DNA of 64,000 bases from assembly GCF_030815985.1 (NCBI RefSeq), contig NZ_JAUSXM010000001.1:5890001-5954000 (forward strand). Reading direction: 5' to 3'. Under the pieces are notes generated by a model. The model searched no databases and had not been told where the DNA came from. It worked only from the letters and a program-made list of their open reading frames with translations. Positions 1 to 8,834 of the stretch are shown piece by piece. A program made the translations under genes and the position numbers. Origin of the DNA: Paenibacillus sp. W2I17 (GTDB lineage Bacteria > Bacillota > Bacilli > Paenibacillales > Paenibacillaceae). Within the stretch, counting starts at the first letter, position 1. Each line of letters begins with the position of its first letter.

Positions 1-2
1 AT

Positions 3-488
3 ATCCCATCTTCCGTATTTGAGAAACACACCAAACAACAAAGCGACAAATACGAAGGCATCTTGAAAATGCAAGGCACGGAAAATGCCTATGTCATTCA
101 TAAAGAGCTTGGCGAGTGGATGACAGCCAACATGACGGTTGTGCGCTACAACGACAAGCTTGAAGCCACGATTGGCAAGATCAAGGAATTGAAAGAGCGT
201 TATGGCAAAATCAACATGTATGACAGCTCCGGTTGGAATAACCCAAGCGCAGCATTCACTCGCCAACTGTGGAACATGATTGAATTGGCAGAAGCAATGA
301 CTCTCGGCGCACTGCTGCGTAACGAAAGCCGCGGCGCGCATTACAAACCGGAATTCACGGAACGTAATGACGAAGAGTTCCTGAAAACGACTATCGCAAG
401 CTGGTCGAAAGAAGGCCCGAAAATCTCGTACGAGCCAGTAGACGTATCCCTGATCCCACCACGTATCCGGGATTACTCCAAGGATTAA
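3..488 (+). CDS. sdhA: Succinate dehydrogenase flavoprotein subunit, C-terminal part
   Basis: Partial gene: it enters from the left edge in the frame starting at base 3, and 161 residues are visible before the TAA stop. It is the C-terminal helical/capping end of the FAD-binding catalytic subunit of succinate:menaquinone oxidoreductase, which oxidises succinate to fumarate at the inner face of the membrane. The diagnostic stretches are ENAYVIHKELGEWM, the FTRQLWNM segment, the NESRGAHYKPEF motif with the conserved Arg-Gly-Ala-His, and the terminal DVSLIPPRIRDYSKD, all typical of Bacillales SdhA. sdhB follows on the same strand but only after a 472-base gap, which is unusually long for an sdh operon. 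Confidence 0.95.
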   Translation: MPSSVFEKHTKQQSDKYEGILKMQGTENAYVIHKELGEWMTANMTVVRYNDKLEATIGKIKELKERYGKINMYDSSGWNNPSAAFTRQLWNMIELAEAMTLGALLRNESRGAHYKPEFTERNDEEFLKTTIASWSKEGPKISYEPVDVSLIPPRIRDYSKD

Positions 489-960
489 GAAGTACCACTC
501 TATTGATGTAATGAATAGTTAAACACCTGAACGGCGAGGCAGGAGAACTTTGGAGAAGCAGAGCTTCTTCAAAGTTACTGCCATCAACGTGATGGAGTGA
601 AGGTTCTCAGCAAAGGTACTCTGTGTGCACAAAGCAGCAGAGGAAGCCAAAATACCTGTTCATAAGCAAGCAACGAATTGGCAAAGCTTGCATATTTAAA
701 ATTACCGCAATCCAGCTTGAATGGAGTGCAGTTTCCAGCAGAGTGACCCAGTGCACGACGTAGCGGAGGAAGCGGAAATGCCCAGAAGAAGCGAAGAGCT
801 CGCCTTTATCACCGGATTTTAACCCTGGGAAGGGTTGATCAAAAAAATCCGGGGATAACAGCGATCAGAGGGGCATTCCGCTGACGAAGCGTCTCCCGTG
901 CACCAAAACATTTTGCGCATCAGCAATACAATCATCGTCACCAGAGGAGGGGACAACGAT
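489..960. repeat. Long sdhA-sdhB spacer with a partial copy of the intergenic repeat
   Basis: This gap contains no credible gene. Bases about 782-878 match the core of the hairpin element found elsewhere in the window (agaagcgaag, then a ccggatttt arm, then aaaatccggggataacagcgatc). Bases about 590-660 and 720-785 are diverged direct copies of each other: both read atggagtg, then an agca-rich tract, then gtgcac, then a gaggaagc tract. The remaining sequence is structured-looking but has no coding signature. The sdhB ribosome binding site agaggaggggac closes the region. Confidence 0.6.
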
Positions 961-1725
961 ATGGCGGAACAAGCTACAGCCAACAAAACCGTCAAGTTTA
1001 TTATCACCCGTCAGGATAGCCCGGAGTCATCTTCGTACAACGAAGAATTTGAGCTTCCGTACCGTCCCAACATGAATGTGATTAGCGCATTGATGGAGAT
1101 TCAGCGGAACCCGGTCAATACAGATGGCAAATCCATTGCACCCGTGTGCTGGGATTCTAACTGTCTCGAAGAAGTCTGCGGTGCCTGCTCCATGGTCATC
1201 AACGGCAAGCCTCGTCAAGCATGTGCAGCCCTGATCGACAAGCTCGAACAGCCTGTTCGTATCGAACCGATGAAGACATTCCCAGTGGTTCGTGACCTGG
1301 TCATCGACCGTAGCCGGATGTTTAGCGCCCTGAAACGCGTAAAAGCATGGATTCCGATCGATGGTACCTATGACCTCGGTCCAGGTCCACGGATGCCTGA
1401 GAAGAAGCGTCAGTGGGCATATGAGTTGTCCAAATGCATGACATGTGGTGTATGTCTGGAAGCATGCCCGAACGTCAATGAGAAAACAGACTTTATCGGT
1501 CCAGCAGCACTGTCTCAAGTGCGCTTGTTCAACGCTCACCCGACAGGGGAGATGAACGCCGACGATCGTCTGGAAGCGTTGATGGAAGACGGAGGCATTG
1601 AGGGCTGTGGTAACTCACAGAACTGTGTGCAATCCTGTCCAAAAGGCATTCCACTGACAACCTCCATTGCCGAAATGAACAAACAAACGACCAAGCATAT
1701 GTTCAAACGCTGGTTGGGTGTATAA
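961..1725 (+). CDS. sdhB: Succinate dehydrogenase iron-sulfur subunit
   Basis: This 254-residue protein carries electrons from the FAD of SdhA to the membrane quinone site. The plant-type [2Fe-2S] domain has Cys68, Cys73, Cys76 and Cys88 in CLEEVCGACSMVING and following sequence. The C-terminal ferredoxin-like domain supplies Cys159, Cys162, Cys165 and Cys169 (SKCMTCGVCLEACP) and Cys216, Cys222 and Cys226 (GCGNSQNCVQSCPKG) for the [3Fe-4S] and [4Fe-4S] clusters. The ATG at 961 is chosen over an in-frame upstream GTG because agaggaggggac lies just before it. It is probably co-transcribed with sdhA despite the long spacer. The cytochrome subunit sdhC would lie outside the window. Confidence 0.96.
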   Translation: MAEQATANKTVKFIITRQDSPESSSYNEEFELPYRPNMNVISALMEIQRNPVNTDGKSIAPVCWDSNCLEEVCGACSMVINGKPRQACAALIDKLEQPVRIEPMKTFPVVRDLVIDRSRMFSALKRVKAWIPIDGTYDLGPGPRMPEKKRQWAYELSKCMTCGVCLEACPNVNEKTDFIGPAALSQVRLFNAHPTGEMNADDRLEALMEDGGIEGCGNSQNCVQSCPKGIPLTTSIAEMNKQTTKHMFKRWLGV

Positions 1726-1899
1726 TCTCGTCATAACATGTGCAGAAGTGTAATCTGCAACTTAGAAGAAGTCGTGATCCCGTGCAGCAACATGCCGGAG
1801 ATCCCGGCTTCTTTTTGTAATAAGCAGAGGAACCGGGCTATCCATGCAGAATATGGTATACTAGAGGGATGGATTAAGAGCGTAGAAGGAGGGGGAGAT

Positions 1900-2874
1900 A
1901 TGGCAGAGACACCGCGTCAGGGCAGCAACAACTCGCCGTCCCAGCGCTCGCACAAAGCACCAGGTGCAGAAGAGTCTGTGTTTCCTGGGGAAGAAAAGGA
2001 TCATGATCCCTCTCGCCGAAGTTTCTTATTGCGCATGGTTTTGATGACAGCGGGTGCCAGTTTGCTTACAGGAGGTTATGCCTGGTTATGGGAACCGCGT
2101 CGTCTGGAGATCAAGCAAGTGGCACTGAAACTTCCGAAGTTTCCAAAGGCATTTGATGGTTTGCGTGTCGTTCAGTTCAGCGATGCCCATCTTGGTTTTC
2201 ATACCGGGGTGAAAGAGCTGAAGAAGCTGGCAGCAACGATTGAGGAGCAGCAACCGGACTTGATTTGTTTTACTGGAGACATAGTCGAGAGGGAATCAGA
2301 ACCGATGCGTGAATGTATTCCGGTATTGGCCTCCATGCAAGCGAAGTATGGCAAATTTGCTGTTTTGGGGAATCATGATTATCGGGGCGGACAGCAGAAT
2401 GAAGTGACAACCATGTTCCGTGAAGCTGGATTCACTTTGTTACGAAACGAACATGTGTTGATTGAACAAGGGGGCGAACGTCTGGCTATAGCTGGCCTGG
2501 ATGACGCACTTACAGGCAGGCCTGATCCTGCCCAAGCCATTAAGGGATTGGATCATGATGTGTGGAAATTGTTACTTATGCATGAACCGGATTATGCCGA
2601 TATTGCCACTCCCTATGGTTTCGGATTACAACTTTCCGGTCATAGCCATGGTGGACAGGTACGTTTTCCCTGGATCGGGGCACTGACAACTCCGCGAGGT
2701 TCACACAAGTATGTTCAAGGATTGTATTACACGGATGTCCAGGGGGTATATTACACCACCCAGACACAGATGCCGGTGTATGTGAATCGTGGTTTTGGCA
2801 TGACTCAACTGCCCATTCGTTTTCTGTGCAGACCAGAATTAACGGTGTTTGAGCTTAAAGGATCAACCACATAA
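1900..2874 (+). CDS. Tat-exported metallophosphoesterase (YkuE-like)
   Basis: This 324-residue calcineurin-like phosphoesterase has a hydrophilic N-terminus, then a twin-arginine motif SRRSFLL (Arg39-Arg40), then a hydrophobic stretch. That arrangement fits Tat export, as known for B. subtilis YkuE. Metal-binding blocks are in the usual order: FSDAHLG (Asp95, His97), TGDIVE, LGNHDY and GHSHGGQ. YkuE family members act at the cell surface; the substrate cannot be read from sequence. The start at 1900 is chosen because gaaggaggggga precedes it; an open frame extends upstream without a good ribosome binding site. The next gene is a second, unrelated-size phosphoesterase. Confidence 0.88.
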   Translation: MAETPRQGSNNSPSQRSHKAPGAEESVFPGEEKDHDPSRRSFLLRMVLMTAGASLLTGGYAWLWEPRRLEIKQVALKLPKFPKAFDGLRVVQFSDAHLGFHTGVKELKKLAATIEEQQPDLICFTGDIVERESEPMRECIPVLASMQAKYGKFAVLGNHDYRGGQQNEVTTMFREAGFTLLRNEHVLIEQGGERLAIAGLDDALTGRPDPAQAIKGLDHDVWKLLLMHEPDYADIATPYGFGLQLSGHSHGGQVRFPWIGALTTPRGSHKYVQGLYYTDVQGVYYTTQTQMPVYVNRGFGMTQLPIRFLCRPELTVFELKGSTT

Positions 2875-2932
2875 AAGAATATAAGATGAATATAAAAACA
2901 TAAAGGATTCAACATGAATGGAGGTTATCCAG

Positions 2933-3664
2933 ATGGAAAGAATTGCGATTGTATCCGACATTCATGGCAACATGACTGCCTGGGAAGCAGTGTTAGGAGA
3001 TATCCGAAGTCGTGGCGTGGAGCGAATCTTTTGTCTTGGTGACCTCGTGGGCAAGGGACCGGAACCGGTACAGGTTGTGGATCAGGTGAGAGCAACGTGC
3101 GAACTTGTCATCCGTGGCAATTGGGATGAATTGGTTGCGGTTAACCAAGACAACGAGAATTTTACGTGGCAAGCAGAACGGCTGGGTGAGGAACGATTGG
3201 CTTACTTGGCGGGCCTACCCTTCAGTCATCAATTTCAACTGAGCGGTCGCACCATCCGTCTGGTTCATGCTTCACCTCAAAGTGTATACCATCGTGTACA
3301 GCCGTGGGACGCGATAGAAAAGAGGTTGGCAATGTTTGATCCTCCGGCTGATGAGCCTGACCAAGGTGTTGCAGATGTTGTAGGTTATGGGGATGTGCAT
3401 AACGCATACTTGCAGTATATGAACGGTAAGTTACTGTTTAATGCAGGCAGTGTTGGTAATCCACTCGATCTTCCCCAGGCTTCCTACTGTATTCTGGAGG
3501 GTGAAGACAGCAACGATAACAATACCCCGTTCAATGTTCAATTTGTGCGGGTGCCTTATGATATTGAGCGAGAAGTACAGGTTGCACAGTCGGCGAATGT
3601 TCCTGCATTGGATTTCTATATTCGTGAGATTCGTACGGGTATCTATCGCGGGTTGCAGGAGTAG
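2933..3664 (+). CDS. Cytoplasmic metallophosphoesterase family protein
   Basis: This 243-residue protein opens directly with the phosphoesterase metal site: IVSDIHGN (Asp9, His11), CLGDLVGKGP and RGNWDE. Later come VHASP and a GDVH/GSVGNP block. The pattern matches the YfcE/ApaH-like group of small soluble phosphodiesterases or phosphatases, whose substrates vary from cyclic nucleotides to dinucleotides, so no specific reaction is claimed. There is no signal peptide. The second ATG at 2933 is preferred because GGAGG at 2920-2924 is correctly spaced for it and overlaps the first ATG at 2918. It probably forms an operon with the Tat-exported phosphoesterase 58 bases upstream. Confidence 0.85.
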   Translation: MERIAIVSDIHGNMTAWEAVLGDIRSRGVERIFCLGDLVGKGPEPVQVVDQVRATCELVIRGNWDELVAVNQDNENFTWQAERLGEERLAYLAGLPFSHQFQLSGRTIRLVHASPQSVYHRVQPWDAIEKRLAMFDPPADEPDQGVADVVGYGDVHNAYLQYMNGKLLFNAGSVGNPLDLPQASYCILEGEDSNDNNTPFNVQFVRVPYDIEREVQVAQSANVPALDFYIREIRTGIYRGLQE

Positions 3665-3832
3665 TCAGCATATGGGTCTTTTAGCGTGAGGAATTAAATG
3701 ATGCAATATATTAATACTAAAATGCGAATACTAAAGTTCGTGGATCAGTTCAAATGGTATTACGCCGGATCATCTTCAGAGCATGCTTGTCTTACCGGAC
3801 TAGAGCCCGTTTAGGCAAAAGGAGCGATTGTC

Positions 3833-4465
3833 ATGCTTACCCGAAAAATGCTGGTTCAAGGTCTGCCGGCTTTGTGGACAGAGCGTCTTGTCCTGCGATC
3901 ATTACGTCAAAGTGATTACAGCACATTATCGGAACTCTTCTCCGATCCTCAAGTCATAAGATATGTGAATAGGGGAAGCCAGCCCACGCCAATCAGGGCG
4001 AGACGGTTATTGAACCAGATACGGAGCAGCAGCGCCAAGCTGGATTCGTTACATTATGGGATCTGCTGGAAAGGCAAGGAACAGGTGATTGGGATCACCT
4101 CATTCCAGCACTGGAATGATCAGAATGGTACTGCACAGATTGGTTACATCCTGAACAGGTCCTGTTGGGGCAGGGGTGTGGCTACCGAGGCGGTACAGCG
4201 GCTGCTGCAGTTTGGATTTGACGATCTTCATCTGGGGAGGGTGGAAGCACGTTGTTATGAGGCCAATGTATCTTCACAACGGGTGCTAAGCAAAATAGGG
4301 ATGTCCTATGAGCGGAGTCTTCCCTCCTTCGGACTGCATGATGAGGATGACGAGGGATCAGAATCCCTGATGGATGTTAAAGTGTACAGTATGTACCGGG
4401 AACAATACGCCCGCCCGATTCAGGAAAAAGATCTGCAAACCCTAGTATCTGACAAGCCGCAATGA
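3833..4465 (+). CDS. GNAT family N-acetyltransferase, RimJ-like
   Basis: This 210-residue protein begins with the TERLVLRSLRQSDY signature of the RimJ/RimL-type acetyltransferase_3 group. It continues with the acetyl-CoA pyrophosphate-binding region GYILNRSCWGRGVATEAV and the downstream ARCYEANVSSQRVLSKIGMSYE segment that packs on CoA. Members acetylate ribosomal protein N-termini, antibiotics or small amines; the acceptor here is unknown. The aaaggagcgattgtc ribosome binding site fixes the ATG. The C-terminal about 40 residues are acidic and less conserved. It appears to be a single-gene unit, ending before two terminator-like hairpins. Confidence 0.88.
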   Translation: MLTRKMLVQGLPALWTERLVLRSLRQSDYSTLSELFSDPQVIRYVNRGSQPTPIRARRLLNQIRSSSAKLDSLHYGICWKGKEQVIGITSFQHWNDQNGTAQIGYILNRSCWGRGVATEAVQRLLQFGFDDLHLGRVEARCYEANVSSQRVLSKIGMSYERSLPSFGLHDEDDEGSESLMDVKVYSMYREQYARPIQEKDLQTLVSDKPQ

Positions 4466-4553
4466 CATAGAGTAAGAGTAGCCAAACGTGAATGAATTTA
4501 ACTTCAATCATTTGTTACACAATTGAAATATAGCTGCAATTGAACTCTAACAG

Positions 4554-4640
4554 ACAGGGGGTAAACTTATCTCATGACCCCCTTTTTGATAATAGATAAT
4601 GCTGTTGGGACCCGCGCGAGCGGGTTCATTTTTTTTGTCC
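4554..4640 (+). terminator. Rho-independent terminators after the acetyltransferase gene
   Basis: There are two successive hairpins. The first, about 4557-4583, pairs gggggt with accccc and is followed by five T. The stronger second one pairs ACCCGC (4610-4615) with GCGGGT (4620-4625) around a GCGA loop, followed by a run of T to 4636. Confidence 0.75.
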
Positions 4641-4830
4641 GATGACAGAATAACCTTCCGATCGCTGTTATCCCCAGATTTTTTGATTCCCTTTTGAAAA
4701 GGGAAAATCCGTTGATAGCGTATGCTTCCGATGCAGCTTTCTTTCAGAAAGCTTTTAGGCGAACACTTCGTTTCTTCTGGTTATTTCTGTCCTCTCCGTT
4801 ATTGTGTAAATGTTCAGTTGAACTTATATA
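4638..4830 (-). repeat. Intergenic hairpin element, copy 2 (inverted orientation)
   Basis: This copy lies in the reverse orientation relative to the copy at 8.6 kb. It reads ccgatgacagaataacc, then tatccccagatttttt, an inner ccctttt/aaaaggg hairpin, an agctttc/gaaagct mini-hairpin, then cctctccgtt and the end motif tgtgtaaatgttcagttgaacttatata. The matching left terminal repeat is missing, so the copy is truncated at 4638 where it meets the terminator. Spurious short open frames fall inside it. Confidence 0.75.
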
Positions 4831-4855
4831 ATATTTTTTATTTAGAGTTAAACCC

Positions 4856-4893
4856 AAAACCCCCACTGCGCTTGTTCACGCTGTGGGGGTTTC
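4856..4893. terminator. Bidirectional terminator between convergent genes
   Basis: AAACCCCCAC (4857-4866) pairs with GTGGGGGTTT (4883-4892). An AT-rich stretch lies on both sides. It is placed to terminate the minus-strand PHP phosphatase gene and any readthrough from the left. Confidence 0.75.
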
Positions 4894-4911
4894 TCTGTGG
4901 TTCTATATTTT

Positions 4912-5721
4912 TTACAGTGATACAATCTGCATCTGTTTCTGCTTGAAGTATACCCAGTCGGTGAATCCGATCTCCTTGAGACGTGTACGAACGTCATCCA
5001 GCTCGTCTGCAACCCGCTGTGGTTTATGAGCGTCCGATCCAAATGTCACCTTCACTCCATAATGATGGGCCCGTTCCAGAATGGCATCTGATGGGTACCA
5101 TCCACCGCTAAGTTTGGTTTTGCCAGATGTGTTAATTTCAATCGCTACGTTGGATTCTGCAATGACCTGCAACGTTTCATCAATGGCCTGATCAGCGATA
5201 ATTTCGGAGAAAGGTGGATAGTTTCCTTTCATCGCATCAATGTGTCCAAGAATCTGGAACATACCGCTACGCGCCGATTCCCGGATTAATGAATAATAAC
5301 TCTCTTTCACTTCAACTTTGCGAGCATCGCTCAGTCCTTTCCACCGGGTTTTGTTGAAGATACTCACATCCTCGGTATGATGAACTGAACCAATAATATA
5401 GTCAAAAGGATACTGTCCCAGTGTGGTACGGTACAATTCTGCATGAGCAGGGAAGTAGTCGGATTCAATGCCGAGCAGTACATCGATTTTACCAGCGTAC
5501 TCTTCTTTCAAAGCAAGGACTTCTTCCACATAATGCTGCAATTCCGACTTGCCCATTGCGATCCGGGGAAATGCCTGCTCAAGCTCACTGCCAAAGTATG
5601 GCGTATGATCCGAGATACCGATGGCCTGAAGTCCTGCCTTAATACCAGCCTCTATATAATCGCGGATGTTGCCGTCTGCGTGACCACAACGAAAATGATG
5701 TGTATGAAGATCAAATTTCAT
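4912..5721 (-). CDS. Histidinol-phosphatase, PHP family (HisJ/HisK type)
   Basis: This 269-residue protein of the PHP superfamily would hydrolyse histidinol phosphate to histidinol using a trinuclear metal site. Metal-ligand motifs are FDLHTHHFRCGHA near residue 3, then SDHTPYFG, GIESDYFP, GSVHH, LGHID and a late SDAHKPQ. The inserted HF/CGHA form of the first motif is common in HisK-like proteins. ATG 5721 is chosen because aaggaagg lies 6-7 bases upstream; an in-frame ATG seven codons earlier overlaps that site. It stands alone rather than in a his operon, as in B. subtilis. Another PHP phosphatase specificity is possible. Confidence 0.85.
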   Translation of the reverse strand: MKFDLHTHHFRCGHADGNIRDYIEAGIKAGLQAIGISDHTPYFGSELEQAFPRIAMGKSELQHYVEEVLALKEEYAGKIDVLLGIESDYFPAHAELYRTTLGQYPFDYIIGSVHHTEDVSIFNKTRWKGLSDARKVEVKESYYSLIRESARSGMFQILGHIDAMKGNYPPFSEIIADQAIDETLQVIAESNVAIEINTSGKTKLSGGWYPSDAILERAHHYGVKVTFGSDAHKPQRVADELDDVRTRLKEIGFTDWVYFKQKQMQIVSL

Positions 5722-5751
5722 ATGGAATCCTTCCTTTCTCATGGCTCATTG

Positions 5752-6655
5752 TCATTCTGAACTGATGAATTGGGTTTCCGGCATACCTTTGAGGTCACTT
5801 ATGAATTGCTGCATTGCTGAGTTAAGGTATCGACTGGACTTATAGATGACACCAACAGGGTGACTGACCTCCAGCTCACTTAAGGGTATCATTCGCAATG
5901 TACCTTGACGCAACTCATGCGCAACAGATTGTTTGGAGATGACAGCTGCCCCGAGATCAATCTCGACCATCCGTTTCACTTCTTCGCTGCTCGACAACTC
6001 CATTACAATATTAGGTTCAATATTATGTTTCTTGAAGATCGTTTCCGTAAACCTTCGTCCTACTGTATCAGGGGACAGCAGAATCAATGGTGTACTCCGG
6101 AGCACATCGACTGCAGCATGTTTTTTCTTTGCCAGCGGATGGGAAGGAGATACCACGAGTTCAAATGTGTCATAGTACAGCACAGATGTATTCAGGTTGG
6201 GATTACGCTCCGTGAGATAACCGATACCAATATCAACCAGACCATTTTCGACCTGGGTATAGATCTGTGATGAAGGAAGGGATTGGATACTGGTTTTGAT
6301 CAGCGGGAATTGATCTTGGAAATAGGATAACACCCTTGGCAAGATCTGAATAGCAATGGAAGTTGTTGTGCCTAATACGATACGTCCCTGAGGCGTTTCA
6401 TCAAGATCGGACAATTTTTTGTTTTAACTCATCAACGATGTCGAGCATCCGTTCAGCGTGCTCCAGGAATACCTGTCCACGGTCTGTCAGGGTAACGGGT
6501 TGGTTCCGATCCACAAGAACGGTGCTGAATTCGTCCTCCAGACTTTTGATCTGGGCCGAAACGGCAGGCTGGGTCAGGTTCAGAAGTTCTCCCGCTTTGC
6601 GAAAGCTCATCGTTTTGGAAATGGTAATTAGTGTCTCCAGTTGGCTTATGTTCAT
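5752..6655 (-). pseudogene. LysR family transcriptional regulator, frameshifted
   Basis: The reading frame is split. Codons from ATG 6655 encode a LysR winged helix (SQLETLITISKTMSFRKAG, then LTQPAVSAQIKSLEDE). They stop at TGA about ten bases after a run of six A on the coding strand (6415-6420). Removing one A makes the frame continue into LSDLDETPQGRIVLGTTT and a complete periplasmic-binding-like effector domain that ends at 5752. The joined protein would be about 300 residues, the normal family length. ATG 6655 has aaggaggtcacc upstream. Because the lesion is one extra base in a homopolymer and all domains are intact, this may be a sequencing error. Targets are unknown. Confidence 0.85.
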
Positions 6656-7111
6656 AGGTGACCTCCTTGCAGGCAAAATATCTTGATTATGTAGTGTTTG
6701 GTGTATGTAATCCCGTAACTGGTTATTGTTCCGTTATCTTAAATTATAGGTGATTCAGGACAGCAGAGCAATGAAGGTAATTATCAGGATCAAAAGTAGT
6801 TCAAGAGACTGTGAAAAAAACGCGAATACAAGAATTTGATTTTTTTTACAGTTGTGAGAAAGCAGTAATAAAGTCCTAAATGCCCTTTGCCACGCACAAC
6901 GAACGAAAAGCTTTCTTCAGAAGAAGTGAAAAGCGCTGTTTATTCGCTAGAATCAGCTATAAACATTTGCCCCACGGATGACGATAAATTATAGTACACA
7001 TGGTTTAACGAATTCTTAATGAATTCTTGTACGTGATAAAGTATAATAAATTTAATGAATATGGGACTTTTGGTGTGTGACCAATAACCCAGTGCGAGGG
7101 GGACATAGACA
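6656..7111. other. AT-rich intergenic region between divergent lysR and cheX
   Basis: No gene was seen. A 12-13 bp inverted repeat lies at 6808-6820 (actgtgaaaaaaa) and 6840-6852 (ttttttttacagt), separated by about 19 bases. Near 7010-7035 there is a tandem gaattctt pair followed by tataat at about 7043. A cheX promoter probably lies there, but no convincing -35 box could be assigned. Confidence 0.4.
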
Positions 7112-7570
7112 GTGAAAGCGGAAGTGATTAATCCTTTCCTGGAATCGGCACGGAACGTATTTGAACAGCTCATCCAGGTTTCGCCTTCCACCGGGAGTCT
7201 TGGCGTGAAAAATGTAGAGTACATTGCAGACCATGTCTGGATCGTGATCGGAATGACCGGACAACTTAGCGGAAACATTGTATTTGGAATCAATGAACAA
7301 GTTGCATTGAAAATTGTATCTGCGATGATGGGTGGTTTTGTCATTACAGAAATGGATGAAATGAGCAAAAGTGCGATTTCGGAACTGGGTAATATGATCA
7401 GTGGTAATGCCAGCACTATCTTGTCAAACCAGGGTGTTGTTGTCGATATTACACCTCCACAAGTAATGAAGTCCGAACATCTGACTACATTTAGTGCAAC
7501 GAAAGCACTGAGCATTCCTTTGCTGATGGACGGCATTGGTGAGATGGATATTCAGGTCATGATCTCGTAG
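7112..7570 (+). CDS. cheX: CheX-type chemotaxis phosphatase
   Basis: This 152-residue protein of the CheC/CheX/FliY class dephosphorylates CheY-P in the cytoplasm. The diagnostic phosphatase helix is SAISELGNMISGNAST (Glu and Asn of the ExxN motif) near residues 88-103. It is preceded by a GLSGNIVFG-like strand (GQLSGNIVFGI) and followed by TPPQVMKSEHL. Length and a single phosphatase motif fit CheX rather than the longer CheC. GTG 7112 follows cgagggggacatagaca. It sits alone, far from any flagellar or che cluster in this window. Confidence 0.88.
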   Translation: MKAEVINPFLESARNVFEQLIQVSPSTGSLGVKNVEYIADHVWIVIGMTGQLSGNIVFGINEQVALKIVSAMMGGFVITEMDEMSKSAISELGNMISGNASTILSNQGVVVDITPPQVMKSEHLTTFSATKALSIPLLMDGIGEMDIQVMIS

Positions 7571-7626
7571 AATAGAACCATACGCCTCAAAAGGCAATAT
7601 GTGTTCAATACGGGAGGACATCACGG

Positions 7627-8400
7627 ATGCTGAAAGATCAGGTAGTGTTTATCACAGGTGCATCGAGTGGTATCGGTGCGCTGTGTGCGCAGATGCTGAT
7701 AGAAGAAGGAGCCATCCCAATTCTGGCTGCCCGTTCACGGGACAAGCTGGAAGAGATTGGTGCCTCGCTGAAAGGGCCGCATGAATTACTCACGCTTGAT
7801 GTTACGGATAGTGAGCAAGTTCAGGCAGCTGTGGATGCGATATTGCATAAATACGGACGAATCGACATTTTGCTGAACAATGCAGGTTACGGGAAATTTG
7901 CAGCGATGACAGAGATGTCTGTACAGGAATTCGATGAGATGATGGACGTTAACTACATGGGCATTGTCCGCTGCACCAAAGCAGTGCTTCCACAAATGCT
8001 GGAACGTGGCAAAGGTCAGATTGTGAACGTGGCCTCCATGGCTGGCAAAATCGGTACGGCCAAATCCGCTTCCTATACAGCTACGAAACACGCTGTACTC
8101 GGATTTAGTAATGCGCTGCGTCAAGAGCTTCGCAAAACTGGCGTCATGGTGACAACGATTAATCCAGGTCCGATTGATACACCATTTTTTCACCGAGCTG
8201 ACCCTTCTGGCAATTATGTGAATAATGTACGCTGGATGATGTTAAAACCGGAAGACGTTGCGGGTCATATGATTCGGGCGATGAAAAAGCGCAAGGAAGA
8301 AGTGAACCTGCCAAGACTTGCTTCTGCTGGCATATGGCTGTACCAGCTATTTCCGCGTCTTGCAGATCGATTGTCGCACGGTGTAATGAATCAGAAGTAA
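7627..8400 (+). CDS. SDR family NAD(P)-dependent oxidoreductase
   Basis: This 257-residue classical short-chain dehydrogenase has all key motifs. The cofactor loop TGASSGIG is at residues 10-17, NNAG at 84-87, the catalytic Ser at about 137 (NVASMAG), and Tyr150 and Lys154 in the YxxxK block (SYTATKHA), followed by INPGPIDT. Residues after the second strand (LAARSRDK) contain Arg, which favours NADP. The substrate is not predictable. ggaggacatcacgg precedes the ATG. It lies 56 bases after cheX on the same strand and ends in a strong terminator. Confidence 0.92.
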   Translation: MLKDQVVFITGASSGIGALCAQMLIEEGAIPILAARSRDKLEEIGASLKGPHELLTLDVTDSEQVQAAVDAILHKYGRIDILLNNAGYGKFAAMTEMSVQEFDEMMDVNYMGIVRCTKAVLPQMLERGKGQIVNVASMAGKIGTAKSASYTATKHAVLGFSNALRQELRKTGVMVTTINPGPIDTPFFHRADPSGNYVNNVRWMMLKPEDVAGHMIRAMKKRKEEVNLPRLASAGIWLYQLFPRLADRLSHGVMNQK

Positions 8401-8432
8401 ATGTGATACGAGGCATCATATACGGAATGAAA

Positions 8433-8465
8433 GAAAGGCTCCGCCGAGGGGCTTTTCTTTTTTTT
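8433..8465 (+). terminator. Rho-independent terminator after the SDR gene
   Basis: gaaaggctcc (8433-8442) pairs over ten positions, with G-U wobbles, with ggggcttttc (8448-8457) around a gccga loop. A T-run follows. Confidence 0.85.
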
Positions 8466-8563
8466 GGCGTGTATACATACAATTCTGGAATAAGATTTGG
8501 TACACGGGCTTTTTTCGCATATAATGAAAGGTAATGTGATGACAGGCTTCGGTAATATACAAG

Positions 8564-8800
8564 CAACTTATATGTTCAACTAAACTTTTACACAATAACG
8601 GAGAGGACAGAAATAACCTGAAGAAGCGAAGCTAAAAGCTTTCTGAAAGAAAGCTGCATCGGAAGCATATGCTTCGTGTTTATCCCCGGATTTTTCCTTT
8701 TGAAAAAAAGGCATCAAAAAAATCTGGGGATAACAGTGATCGGAAGGTTGTTCTGTCCTCGTAGTGTCAGTGTAAATATTCATTAGTTGAACTTATATAA
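8564..8800 (+). repeat. Intergenic hairpin element, copy 3 (full length)
   Basis: This is the most complete copy, about 237 bp. The left end caacttatatgttcaactaa, then cttttacac, is the inverted complement of the right end gtgtaaatattcattagttg, then aacttatata. Inside are cggagaggacagaaataacc, the mini-hairpin agctttc-tgaaa-gaaagct, and the long hairpin arms tatccccggattttt and aaaaaatctggggata. Near the right end, ggttgttctgtcc pairs imperfectly with the left ggacagaa block. It ends 34 bases before the helicase start, so it is probably part of that gene's leader. Confidence 0.85.
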
Positions 8801-8834
8801 CATCAAAATGAATAAATTAAAAGGATGGACATAC

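Noticed and set aside
1027..1539. 170-codon minus-strand frame
   Set aside because: It is antisense to sdhB, whose three iron-sulfur motifs are complete.
8580..8783. Minus-strand 67-codon frame in repeat copy 3
   Set aside because: Frame belongs to the repeat element and recurs in other copies only as a by-product of the repeated DNA.
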